A stretch of DNA of 64,000 bases, taken from positions 19,425 through 83,424 of the forward strand of contig NZ_JAYFQK010000039.1 in NCBI RefSeq assembly GCF_034927245.1, in the 5' to 3' direction. The DNA comes from Desulfitobacterium_A sp034927245. Lineage in GTDB: Bacteria > Bacillota > Desulfitobacteriia > Desulfitobacteriales > Desulfitobacteriaceae. A model generated the notes under the pieces. It was not told the DNA's origin and did not search any database. It was given only the letters and a program-made list of their open reading frames with translations. This document shows positions 9,798 to 18,518 of this stretch, in pieces. The position numbers and the translations under genes are program-made. Position 1 is the stretch's first letter; every line of letters begins with the position of its first letter.

Positions 9798-11174
9798 CTA
9801 AAAATCAGAATTGCGATATTTGAGCTTAAAACGATAACCGAAATATAACAATAGAATCCAAAACGGTCCGACCAAAAGAGCAAATCGCATATCCGGAATA
9901 AATGACATTAAAACGAGCATCACAACCATAAAAAGAAGGGCAAACGATGAAAGAAATTTACTTGCCGGCATCTTAAATGCAAGCTGTTCAACTTGTTCAC
10001 TGCTCAAGGACCTTCTAAATTTTCTTTGGGTTAATAAAATACCGGTCCAGGTAATCACCATCGAAAAGGTTGTAATTGCCGATAAAATTATAAAAGCGCG
10101 GCTCGGTAAGAAATAATTCAGAACAACCGCAATGAGAATGATTGAGGTAGAGAAAAGAATTCCATTGCGAGGTACCCCCGTTGGACTTAATCGTCCAAAC
10201 GCCTTGGGAGCGCTCTGCTGATGAGCTAAATTATACAGCATGCGTCCGGTGCTGAAGAGACCGCTGTTAAACGCCGACAAGGAAGCAGTGATAACCACAA
10301 TATTGATGATGGAGGCGGCAGCTGGAATTCCAATCCGATCAAAAATCAAAACAAAAGGACTTCCTTGAGTTCCAATTTCATTCCAGGGATAGATCGCGAT
10401 CATAACCCCGATAGCACCGACGTAAAAAATAAGAACCCGCCAAAAAACGTTATTAATGGCTTTTGGAATTGTGCTTTGGGGATTTTTCGCTTCACCGGCG
10501 GTAATCCCAATCAGTTCAACCCCACCGAAAGAAAACATAACCATAACTAACGACAGCGCCCAACCGGACAATCCGTTGGGTAAAAATCCGCCATGAGTCC
10601 AATAGTTGCTTAAACCCAAAGGCTGACCCTGTCCCACACCGAGGATAATAAATAGTCCGGAGGCTATCATACCCAAAATTGCAACAATTTTAATTGCGGC
10701 AAACCAGAATTCGAACTCGCCAAACGCTTTTACGTTCGCTAAATTTACGGCTGCCATCAAAAGCAAAGCGACTAATGCCGAAACCCAGTGTGGAATCCCC
10801 GGAAACCAATAGTTGATATAAACACCTATCGCCGTAAGATCTGCCATACCTACAACTATCCACAGAAACCAGTAGTTCCATCCCGTTAAAAAACCGGCAA
10901 AAGGACCAACATAGCGATAAGCATACGCGCTAAACGAACCGGATAACGGATTAGCAACAGCCATTTCTCCGAGCGCCCGCATGATAATGAATATAATAAA
11001 TCCCCCGAATATATATGACAATGTAATTGCCGGCCCTGCCATTTGTATCGTTGAAGCCGAGCCATAAAAAAGCCCTACGCCGATGGCTCCTCCTAAGGCA
11101 ATCATTTGTATATGTCGGTCACTTAGACCGCGGTTCAATTCTTGACTTTGATTGCTGCTGCTTATTTCTTCCAT
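9798..11174 (-). CDS. Amino-acid permease (APC superfamily, AAT type)
   Basis: A 458-aa, 12-helix amino acid:H+ symporter of the AroP/ProY/CycA group. The family N-terminus is clear: RGLSDRHIQMIALGGAIGVGLFYGSA (about residues 15-40, with a GxIGxGLF substrate-backbone site), then ALGEMAVANPLSGSFSAYA near 65. The likely substrate is a neutral or aromatic amino acid; the sequence does not decide which. AAAGGAG is 6 bases before the ATG. It lies 82 bases downstream of topB on the same strand and probably has its own promoter. Confidence 0.92.
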   Translation of the reverse strand: MEEISSSNQSQELNRGLSDRHIQMIALGGAIGVGLFYGSASTIQMAGPAITLSYIFGGFIIFIIMRALGEMAVANPLSGSFSAYAYRYVGPFAGFLTGWNYWFLWIVVGMADLTAIGVYINYWFPGIPHWVSALVALLLMAAVNLANVKAFGEFEFWFAAIKIVAILGMIASGLFIILGVGQGQPLGLSNYWTHGGFLPNGLSGWALSLVMVMFSFGGVELIGITAGEAKNPQSTIPKAINNVFWRVLIFYVGAIGVMIAIYPWNEIGTQGSPFVLIFDRIGIPAAASIINIVVITASLSAFNSGLFSTGRMLYNLAHQQSAPKAFGRLSPTGVPRNGILFSTSIILIAVVLNYFLPSRAFIILSAITTFSMVITWTGILLTQRKFRRSLSSEQVEQLAFKMPASKFLSSFALLFMVVMLVLMSFIPDMRFALLVGPFWILLLYFGYRFKLKYRNSDF

Positions 11175-11256
11175 TTCTGCTCCTTTTTTTAATGATGTTT
11201 GCGATATGATGATAGTATTTTATTATGTTTTTTTAATATTCCAGCCCTATGATAAT

Positions 11257-13587
11257 TCAATTGACGTTTTTATCGGATTCAAACTTGAATTTGAGTTTTG
11301 CAGAACCTTCCTCCGCCCAAATTAAATGAGCGGAAAAAGCTTTCCCCGACTTAGAGCGAAATCCCTTGATTAAATCAGTGGATCCCTTTTTTAAAAGCTT
11401 TTTCACTTGTGCCGGTGAGAGAACCTTACCGCAGATCGGGGTTTTCCACAATACAAAAGCGCACCCCTGCCGCCAATTCAGGCAGCCATAGCCTTTTTTC
11501 CCCTCAATAATATCTCCGCCGCAGAGCGGGCAAAGCCCTAATACTTCCGGTTGGCCTTTTGCTTTGGCTGCTGTAACCGCTTTACTTTGCTTCCCTTTTG
11601 TTTTCAGCGGAACGTGTGCTAAGGGACGTTTACCATGCAATTTTTCGTACGTTCTTAACTCGTCGAGAATTTCTACAATCGCTTTCTCCACTTGGGTCAT
11701 GTAATGCTCAAGTTTCATTTTCCCCTGCTCAACCTGCCCCAGATCATATTCCATCTGGCCTGTCATTTCTGCGCTTACTAAAAGTTGGGCTTTAGGTAGT
11801 TCCTCTTTAATTAAGCGAATCAGATCCTTACCCTTCTCGGTCGGCTGTAGTGTACGGTGATCTTGCAGTAAATAACCTCGCTCCAGCAAATTTTCAATAA
11901 TAGCGGGGCGTGTTGCTACTGTTCCGATTCCTTTTCCCTTAAGCTGCTGCTGCAGCAATTCGTCCTCAACTTTCTTCCCGGCGTTTTCCATCGCCTTAAG
12001 TAAATCACCTTGCGTATACCGTTTCGGAGGTTTTGTCTCTTTCTCCTTAACGGCTATTTTCTTAAGAGTAACCCTTTCCCCTAAAATGAGCGCCGGCAAC
12101 GCTATGTCTTCAAAGTTTGTATCCCCTGTTTCGTCACCGCCGCCTTTTTTGGATTTGCCTTTCCCGGGTTTGGGAGAATCCGTTTCATCAAAATTGTCGC
12201 CGTGGACTTTTTTCCAGCCCAAGTCGAGAAGCATCTTTCCTCGTGTTCGGAAATACTCCCCCTCAACTTTGGTATGAATTATCGTCGTTTCATAACGTGC
12301 CGGCGGGAACCAAATACTCAAAAAACGGCGCACGATTATGTCCCAGAGCTTCCATTCATCACTTGAAAGCTTTTCAGGCGCTACCCTTTCATTCGTGGGG
12401 ATAATAGCATGGTGAGCAGTAATTTCATTGATAACACGTTTCCCGCTTGGTAAATCTTTATCCAAGGCTTCTTCGACCCATGCTCGATACGGTTCGATCT
12501 GTAGAGCGCGCAAATGAGCCGGTAATTTAGGAAGGATATCTATGGGCAGAAAATTACAATCCGTACGCGGATAGGTTATGGCTTTCTTTTCATAGAGGGA
12601 TTGAGCAGTCTTCAGAACGTGTTCGGCACTCATTCCAAACCGTTTTGATGCTGTAACCGTTAGAGACGTAAGATCAAATAACAGCGGATGCGGCTCCTGA
12701 ACCTCTTTCGCCTCAATTGAATGAACCGTTCCTGATTTACCTTTCACCTTTGCGGCAATGGCTTCGGCTCCTTCCCGATCGAGGCCATGTTCTGCGCTGT
12801 TAGAATCCGCCTGTTTCCCCACCGAAGCATTGTCCTTAGGGGGTTCCACCCATTTCCCGGTGTAATTGCCTGCATCAGCTTTAAATTCTGCTTCAACCTC
12901 ACAGTAATGGACAGGATTAAACTGTTCGATCTCCCATTCACGTTCCACAACTAAAGCAAGAGTCGGAGTCTGAACACGTCCGATTGAAATCACATTAGGT
13001 TTTTTGCGCACGGGATCATAACTCCCAAACAAAGAGGAGAACCCCTCGGTAAGATTCATACCGAAATCCCAATCTGCATAACTTCGACCGTAACCGGCTT
13101 GTGCTAATCCCTTGACATCGGTTTCATTGCGAAGCTGGTTCATCCCCTCCCTGATCGCTTGTGCGGTCAAAGAAGACACCCACAGCCGTTTCAAAGGCTT
13201 TTTACATTGTACCATATCCCAAACTTCTTGAAAAAGAAGCTGTCCTTCCCGATCCGCATCAGTTCCGCAGATGACTTGATCTATTTCCGGAGATTTAAGA
13301 AACTGCGTAAGAACCTTGAATTGATTTTGAGTTGATGCCTTGATATGATGTTTAAACTCCTGAACCGGCGGCAAAACAGGAAGACGATGCAGCCCCCATC
13401 TTTTCCCCACTTTCTCTAAATTCATATATTCTTCGGGACGGCTTAATTCAAGCAAATGACCGATACACCAAGTGATAATATATTCATCATTGTGAAGATA
13501 TCCTTCTCCTCTACCCTTGACGCCGATCGTTTTCGCATATTCACGAGCTTGAGACGGTTTTTCCGCTACAATCAAAATTTTACCCAT
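11257..13587 (-). CDS. topB: DNA topoisomerase III
   Basis: A type IA topoisomerase, 776 aa, that unlinks catenated DNA by single-strand passage. The N-terminal TOPRIM has KILIVAEKPSQA and the metal site GTDADREGQLL near residue 100. The active-site tyrosine is in AITYPRTDC near 330. The C-terminus has a zinc-ribbon-like segment (CPLCGG...GYGCLNWRQGC), as in plasmid- and Firmicute-type TopB. The ATG at 13587 is preferred over an upstream GTG at 13629 because AGGTGGGG lies just before it and because the protein then starts at the TOPRIM strand. Confidence 0.95.
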   Translation of the reverse strand: MGKILIVAEKPSQAREYAKTIGVKGRGEGYLHNDEYIITWCIGHLLELSRPEEYMNLEKVGKRWGLHRLPVLPPVQEFKHHIKASTQNQFKVLTQFLKSPEIDQVICGTDADREGQLLFQEVWDMVQCKKPLKRLWVSSLTAQAIREGMNQLRNETDVKGLAQAGYGRSYADWDFGMNLTEGFSSLFGSYDPVRKKPNVISIGRVQTPTLALVVEREWEIEQFNPVHYCEVEAEFKADAGNYTGKWVEPPKDNASVGKQADSNSAEHGLDREGAEAIAAKVKGKSGTVHSIEAKEVQEPHPLLFDLTSLTVTASKRFGMSAEHVLKTAQSLYEKKAITYPRTDCNFLPIDILPKLPAHLRALQIEPYRAWVEEALDKDLPSGKRVINEITAHHAIIPTNERVAPEKLSSDEWKLWDIIVRRFLSIWFPPARYETTIIHTKVEGEYFRTRGKMLLDLGWKKVHGDNFDETDSPKPGKGKSKKGGGDETGDTNFEDIALPALILGERVTLKKIAVKEKETKPPKRYTQGDLLKAMENAGKKVEDELLQQQLKGKGIGTVATRPAIIENLLERGYLLQDHRTLQPTEKGKDLIRLIKEELPKAQLLVSAEMTGQMEYDLGQVEQGKMKLEHYMTQVEKAIVEILDELRTYEKLHGKRPLAHVPLKTKGKQSKAVTAAKAKGQPEVLGLCPLCGGDIIEGKKGYGCLNWRQGCAFVLWKTPICGKVLSPAQVKKLLKKGSTDLIKGFRSKSGKAFSAHLIWAEEGSAKLKFKFESDKNVN

Positions 13588-13701
13588 AGCCCCACCTATC
13601 TCCGTAATTTTTTTGTTACAATCTCCCACTAATAAATCTCACATTAACGTAAAAAATAAAGATGTTATCCAATGAAAAATTTCTTTAAGGGAGGAAAAAG
13701 C

Positions 13702-13884
13702 ATGCCTGGTCGAGTCGATAAACTTAAATCACATCTTCAAGGAATAAAATGCGTCGTTAATACCTGCCATTACTGGGGAAATGATCATTGTTACGCTGCT
13801 CAAATCGAAGTTCAAGCTCCCAATGCCTCAACAACGGAAATGACGGATTGTGCAACGTTCATTTCTAAAGGCAGCTCAACTTAA
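13702..13884 (+). CDS. DUF1540 small cysteine protein
   Basis: A 60-aa protein with the DUF1540 pattern: IKCVVNTCHYWGNDHCYAAQIEVQAPNA and a fourth cysteine in DCATF. The four cysteines probably bind a metal or form disulfides. Family members are common in spore-forming Clostridia, but the function is not established. GGGAGG lies 8 bases before the ATG at 13702; an in-frame ATG at 13672 lacks a ribosome site. It is followed by its own terminator and is therefore monocistronic. Confidence 0.9.
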   Translation: MPGRVDKLKSHLQGIKCVVNTCHYWGNDHCYAAQIEVQAPNASTTEMTDCATFISKGSST

Positions 13885-13902
13885 TTCAAAGCGGACAAAT
13901 AA

Positions 13903-13930
13903 ATGGCTAGCCCAACGACCGGCTAGCCAT
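13903..13930 (+). terminator. Terminator after the DUF1540 gene
   Basis: Perfect 10-bp stem ATGGCTAGCC / GGCTAGCCAT with an 8-base loop, followed by TTTCC. Confidence 0.75.
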
Positions 13931-14123
13931 TTTCCATATTGGTCTCACATTATTTCGACCTTAACGTTGAAAATCCTCCTTGAGGTTTACTCTCTTTAAC
14001 GGTTTCATTCCGTAACTTGTATTTTTATTCAAAGGTCTATACTATAATAAGGACAGCTTATCAAGCCGCATTTATAATAGTAATGAGCAATACTATTGAA
14101 TTTGAATAAAGTAGGTGTTTCTT

Positions 14124-15317
14124 TTGTCTAAACTCGAGTTAATTGCGACGTCCGCCTTTGGAATCGAATCCATTGTTGCCCGCGAGTTAAAGAACCTAGG
14201 CTATAATGAGACTAAGGTTGAGAATGGGAAAGTAACCTTTGCCGCCAATGAACTGGGAATCTGCCGAACTAATCTGTGGCTCCGGTCATCGGAGCGTGTT
14301 CTTTTAAAAATGGGAGAATTTAAAGCGACAACGTTTGAAGAACTCTTCCAGCAAACCAAAGCCCTCCCCTGGGAAAAATGGCTTCCGATTGATGCCGAAT
14401 TCCCCGTTGAGGGCAAGTCAATCAAGTCAAAACTTTTTAGTGTCTCTGATTGCCAAGCCATTGTCAAAAAGGCGATTGTTGAACGTTTGAAAGATGTTTA
14501 TGGTATAAGCTGGTTCGAAGAAACAGGCCCACGTTATAAAATTGAGGTCGCACTGCTCAAAGATATTGTAACATTAACCATTGATACCTCCGGCCCGGGA
14601 CTGCATAAACGCGGCTATCGAAAATTAGCCGGACAAGCTCCCTTAAAGGAAACCTTAGCGGCTGCCATGATTCAGCTAAGCTATTGGAAGGCTGACCGGG
14701 CTTTAATTGATCCATTCTGCGGTACAGGGACCATTCCTATCGAAGCTGCGCTGATAGCACAAAATCGTGCCCCTGGGCTGAAACGTGAATTCATCTCTGA
14801 AAAATGGAGCAACATTTCGGAAAAAACTTGGCAGCAAGCGCGCGAGGAAGCCTATGACCTTTATCGGCCGGATCAAGAATTACATATCTATGGTTCAGAT
14901 ATTGATCCAAGCGCTTTACAGCTGGCGCGTACCCATGCCGAAGACGCCGGACTAAAGGATACTGTCTATTTTCAAAAATTGACGGTGGGTGAAGTACGTT
15001 CGCGTTTCCAATATGGCCATTTAATCACTAATCCTCCCTATGGGGAACGCCTCGGCGAACTGGAGGAGATAAAACAACTTTACCAAGACTTAGGGCATAC
15101 TTTCCAAGGCCTGCCTACCTGGTCACTCCATGTAATCACTTCGCTCAAGAAACCTGAGGAATTCATCGGGAGGCCCTGGGATAAAAGTCGAAAACTCTAT
15201 AATGGCCAAATCGAATGCCATTATTACCAATTTTTTGGACCAAAACCTCCCCGTAAACCCAAGCCTGAAACATTAGAAACATCTGTATCGGGAAGTAACC
15301 AAGCTCCGCATTTGTAA
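14124..15317 (+). CDS. THUMP-domain 23S rRNA (guanine-N2)-methyltransferase-like protein
   Basis: A 397-aa SAM-dependent RNA methyltransferase of the RlmL/YpsC group. It has an N-terminal THUMP RNA-binding domain (about residues 1-155) and a Rossmann methylase domain. The domain contains LIDPFCGTGTIPIEAALIA (SAM site), YGSDIDPSALQLA, and the amino-methylase catalytic motif NPPYGERLG. The likely target is a guanine N2 in 23S rRNA; the exact position is inferred from family membership. The TTG at 14124 is chosen because AGGTG is 6 bases upstream; a GTG at 14115 lacks a ribosome site. Confidence 0.9.
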   Translation: MSKLELIATSAFGIESIVARELKNLGYNETKVENGKVTFAANELGICRTNLWLRSSERVLLKMGEFKATTFEELFQQTKALPWEKWLPIDAEFPVEGKSIKSKLFSVSDCQAIVKKAIVERLKDVYGISWFEETGPRYKIEVALLKDIVTLTIDTSGPGLHKRGYRKLAGQAPLKETLAAAMIQLSYWKADRALIDPFCGTGTIPIEAALIAQNRAPGLKREFISEKWSNISEKTWQQAREEAYDLYRPDQELHIYGSDIDPSALQLARTHAEDAGLKDTVYFQKLTVGEVRSRFQYGHLITNPPYGERLGELEEIKQLYQDLGHTFQGLPTWSLHVITSLKKPEEFIGRPWDKSRKLYNGQIECHYYQFFGPKPPRKPKPETLETSVSGSNQAPHL

Positions 15318-15344
15318 GCAATGAGTAGAGCTGATAACAAAGAA

Positions 15345-15382
15345 ACAAAGAGAGAAGGCGAATAAACACCTTCTCTCTTTGT
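15345..15382 (+). terminator. Strong terminator after the RNA methyltransferase
   Basis: A 14-bp perfect stem (ACAAAGAGAGAAGG and its complement) with a 10-base loop, followed by CTTTTAAA. Confidence 0.85.
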
Positions 15383-15538
15383 CTTTTAAACCTACCTGTA
15401 AACCCGTTCATAAACGCTTCGGCGTTTATAAACCAGCCTTCCATAACAAGCGGTTTCTCATTACGGATCGCAATTGTATTGCGAATCCTCAATGTCAGCT
15501 CGTTAAATATATTAGGCGAGAATAAAAGAAATGTCAAC

Positions 15539-16921
15539 CTACTTTAAGCACAATTCTTCATTTAACTGAATGATCGCTTGAGTATACTTATCTCGGTCAA
15601 TAACAAACTGCATATTAACTTGGCGTAAGGATTGAGATACACAGTTAATATTGATTTTGTTTTTCGCAAGAATTGAAGCTGCACGGGCCAGAATATTTGG
15701 CAAAGCAATATTGGAACCGATCACGCAAACTATGGCCACTTGCTTTACCGTGACGGTCTCATACTTTTCTCTGAGTTCAATAATCAATTCATCACTTAAA
15801 TCCGATTCCCAAATAACCAGAGAAATGCTGTTGGCATTCGTAGCTTTCATAATATAGCTTATATCAAACTGATTAAACGTTTTCATAATCTCAAAGTCAA
15901 AGCCCGTCTGTCCCACCATCGAAGCATCATGGATTTCAATAATAACAACCTTATCCGAACCGGCAATAATTTCAATTTTCGCTTCCGGACCGACATAGCC
16001 CTTGGAAATCAATGTCCCCGGATGTTTGGGCTGGAACGTGTTTTTTAAGCGTAAATTAATCCCGGCTAATTCCAAGGGTTTAGCAGCATTGGGGTGAATA
16101 GCCTCCATGCCGACATCCGCCAATTGGTCTGCCACATCATAATTCGTGTGGCCTACAGGAACAGCTTTATCTAATCCGACTACTTTCGGATCGGCGGAGG
16201 ATAAATGATATTCCTTATGAATGATCGCCTCATCTGCATGCAGATAAGTTGCAATCTTTGAAAATGTTATTTCCGAGTAACCACGCGCAAATTGCCGCAT
16301 GATTCCTTCACGGCCCTTGGTGTATCCCGTAGCAATTACAATTCCGGTAAAAGGATCAATATTTTTAAAAGACTGTTCAATCCGCTCGCTGATCGTGAGT
16401 TGTCTGGAATCCCGAAAACCGGTGAGGTCGACAAGTTTTGCCGGAATCCCTCGATTTTGCAGAATATTAACAGAGTTAAAAGCCGAATGGGCTTCTCCGA
16501 TCGAAGACAATAACTCACGAGCCGCCGAAAAAATACTTTCGCGTTCGACATAACCGGAAGCAATAATTTCTCCCATACTGCTGAGATACGATTTTGTTTG
16601 CGCAATTCTCCCAATCAAAAAGGCTTTTGCAACTTCTTCATCAAGACCTAAATCAATAAATTTCTCGTTGATTTTTAATAGATATTCCAGCAATTCATCG
16701 AGCGTTTTTTCATAATCTTCACCCCTGGCAAAGCGCTGATATACGCCCGGAGCTTTAGTTTTTTTGTCCTCCAGAAGCAGATTCGTAACACCGGCATAAG
16801 CCGAGACGACAAATACCCGACCATAATGAAAATCAGGATCCCCGGGGTTTCCGATGATGTTATGCAATACATCCTGGAATTGTGTCATTGAAGTTCCGCC
16901 AATTTTTTCTACCGTTAACAA
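15539..16921 (-). CDS. Aspartate kinase
   Basis: Phosphorylates L-aspartate, the first step to lysine, threonine, methionine and diaminopimelate. The 460-aa protein starts with the kinase signature VEKIGGTSM. It has the catalytic-domain segments GIVIATGYTKGREG and ADEAIIHKEYHLSSADP, then tandem ACT domains (about residues 315-460) for allosteric control. The start is inferred as TTG at 16921 because GGAGGT lies 7 bases upstream; the longer frame would place GGAGGT inside the gene. No other lysine or threonine gene and no lysine riboswitch are visible nearby. Confidence 0.92.
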   Translation of the reverse strand: MLTVEKIGGTSMTQFQDVLHNIIGNPGDPDFHYGRVFVVSAYAGVTNLLLEDKKTKAPGVYQRFARGEDYEKTLDELLEYLLKINEKFIDLGLDEEVAKAFLIGRIAQTKSYLSSMGEIIASGYVERESIFSAARELLSSIGEAHSAFNSVNILQNRGIPAKLVDLTGFRDSRQLTISERIEQSFKNIDPFTGIVIATGYTKGREGIMRQFARGYSEITFSKIATYLHADEAIIHKEYHLSSADPKVVGLDKAVPVGHTNYDVADQLADVGMEAIHPNAAKPLELAGINLRLKNTFQPKHPGTLISKGYVGPEAKIEIIAGSDKVVIIEIHDASMVGQTGFDFEIMKTFNQFDISYIMKATNANSISLVIWESDLSDELIIELREKYETVTVKQVAIVCVIGSNIALPNILARAASILAKNKININCVSQSLRQVNMQFVIDRDKYTQAIIQLNEELCLK

Positions 16922-17172
16922 ATCCCATACCTCCAAAAGCGATTTCCTTATAAGAAAGACAAATGTCCGCTGTACGCGTAAATTTTATTATGTATAGAAT
17001 AGCTCAGAATTGATTTTGTGGCAATATATATTTACATAACAGCTCCATATATATGCAAATATTTTCTTGTGTCTTAGTACAGTATTCCGTTTCTCCAGAA
17101 ATTGGATGCTTGTTACAACCCAAAAACGGATTCCCAGCATCCGTATAGATAATTGTAGAAAGGGGAAAAATA

Positions 17173-17535
17173 ATGAAAACTACAAAATACCGTGCATGGG
17201 ATAAAGTCCGGAAAAAGATGTTTAAGATTCTTGCCATTACATTTGATACTCAAAGTCAAGCTCCTTTTGCCCTAAGTATTCCCGGACGCTCTTGGGAACC
17301 GATCAGTAAATTTGAATTGCTTCAATGGACAGGCTTTACGGATCGGGAAGGAACTGAAATTTATGAAGGAGACCGCCTGGAAATCGAGACTTTGCACTAT
17401 CTTGTATTCTGGAATGACGCTGAGGCCTGCTTTCAGCTAAAAAGCGAAACTTCTGAACAAAACGTATCGATAAAACAGGCTGCTTCCGGAAAAGTGATCG
17501 GACATCGCTTTGAAGAAAGTTGTGAACAACTTTGA
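17173..17535 (+). CDS. YopX-like protein
   Basis: A 120-aa protein with the YopX-family pattern: YRAWDKVRKKM at residues 6-16, then LLQWTGFTDREGTEIYEGDRLEIE. YopX proteins are typical of phages such as SPbeta; their role is unknown. GAAAGGGG precedes the ATG. No other phage gene lies nearby, so this is either a domesticated remnant or a chromosomal member of the family. Confidence 0.8.
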   Translation: MKTTKYRAWDKVRKKMFKILAITFDTQSQAPFALSIPGRSWEPISKFELLQWTGFTDREGTEIYEGDRLEIETLHYLVFWNDAEACFQLKSETSEQNVSIKQAASGKVIGHRFEESCEQL

Positions 17536-17613
17536 ATGGTCAACTTTCCCTTAAATAATCATGGAATATATTGGTATTAGATAATATCCATTTTTATATT
17601 CGAGGTGATTACG

Positions 17614-17799
17614 ATGATCTTATTCCACAAATGTCCGGAGCCATTTGAAGCGCTTTGCTGTTATCCTGTTTATCCCTGTGTCCCGCCAATCCCACAGCAA
17701 TGCTATGCATATCCGCAACCTCGGCTTCCGCAACAACCAAGAGTTCAGCCTGTTCGCATTCCTTCACAATATGCACCCGGCCCAAAGGCCAGAGGATAA
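17614..17799 (+). CDS. Small Pro/Cys/Tyr-rich protein
   Basis: A 61-aa unrecognised protein rich in proline, tyrosine, glutamine and cysteine (for example CCYPVYPCVPP). This composition resembles small spore-coat or cross-linked surface proteins, but there is no family match I can name. It is supported by GAGGTGATT 6 bases before the ATG at 17614 and by a strong terminator 23 bases after the stop. An in-frame GTG at 17605 overlaps the ribosome site and is less likely. Confidence 0.6.
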   Translation: MILFHKCPEPFEALCCYPVYPCVPPIPQQCYAYPQPRLPQQPRVQPVRIPSQYAPGPKARG

Positions 17800-17821
17800 C
17801 AAAAGAATTAAAAAGTACCAA

Positions 17822-17847
17822 GGGCTGTCGTCAAACAGCCCTTTTTT
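17822..17847 (+). terminator. Terminator after the small Pro/Cys-rich gene
   Basis: Stem GGGCTGT / ACAGCCC with a 6-base loop, followed by six T. It marks the end of a plus-strand transcript and so supports the small CDS upstream. Confidence 0.85.
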
Positions 17848-17887
17848 GGTGCTCATAATCATAGATTATTGCAAAGGACCGTTCAAA

Positions 17888-18490
17888 TTATTTCACCGCA
17901 AGCGCCCAAAGATAGAAAGATGCAACAGATCCATAAGGAGAATACCGCTTGCGATAGCGTTCAAACTGATCTTTAGGCAGTTCTTGGAGTCCGTATAAAT
18001 TCATCATTCCCCGACGGATTCCTAAATCCCGATAGCTGACCACATCAGGACGGCACAAGGAAAAAATAAGGAGCATTTCGGCTGTCCAAATCCCAACTCC
18101 ATGAAGTGAAGACAGCTTTTGAATAATCTCCTCATCCCTCAGCTTATCCAGGGTTCTAAAATCAACCGCACCATCCATAGCCGCATCAGCGATACCCTTA
18201 ATATAGCCGGCCTTTCTCTCCGACATCCCGCATCCTTGGATCTCCATCAGATCCACCTGTGCAATACGTTCCGGAGTAATGCTTCCCAGGAGGGCCGATA
18301 ACCGATTCCAAACCGTTGCCGCCGCCTTATTCGAAATCTGCTGACCAACAACACTTGAAATCAAAGCCGAAAATGGGTCTGGGATGACCTCACGCTGAAT
18401 CATGCCGATTCGTTCAATAGCTTCGCTTAGTTTCTTATCCTTGCTTTTAAGGTAATCCATTTCTTTTTGACCATATTGAAAAAACGGCAT
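17888..18490 (-). CDS. DNA-3-methyladenine glycosylase, AlkA-like
   Basis: A 200-aa HhH-GPD base-excision glycosylase that removes alkylated purines. The helix-hairpin-helix reads LSSLHGVGIWTAEMLLIF. The catalytic aspartate sits in SYRDLGIRRG, equivalent to the DLGIR segment of AlkA-type enzymes. There is no N-terminal AlkA domain, as in the short Firmicute enzymes. AAAGGAG is about 9 bases before the ATG. Lies 28 bases downstream of the DUF6765 gene on the same strand; no functional link is evident. Confidence 0.9.
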   Translation of the reverse strand: MPFFQYGQKEMDYLKSKDKKLSEAIERIGMIQREVIPDPFSALISSVVGQQISNKAAATVWNRLSALLGSITPERIAQVDLMEIQGCGMSERKAGYIKGIADAAMDGAVDFRTLDKLRDEEIIQKLSSLHGVGIWTAEMLLIFSLCRPDVVSYRDLGIRRGMMNLYGLQELPKDQFERYRKRYSPYGSVASFYLWALAVK

Positions 18491-18518
18491 TGGTTTATTT
18501 CTCCTTTAACTTCAATGA

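Noticed and set aside
15410..15429. Hairpin ATAAACGC-TTCG-GCGTTTAT as a terminator for aspartate kinase
   Set aside because: It has a good stem and tetraloop but no T run on the minus strand, and it lies about 110 bases past the stop. It may be an RNA-stabilising hairpin, but there is too little to call it.
15163..15537. 124-codon minus-strand ORF overlapping the end of the RNA methyltransferase
   Set aside because: It is largely antisense to a confident gene and a terminator, and has no ribosome site or domain.
16922..17172. Lysine riboswitch upstream of aspartate kinase
   Set aside because: The upstream region shows none of the conserved lysine-element core motifs, and most of the 250 bases lie beyond a likely short leader.
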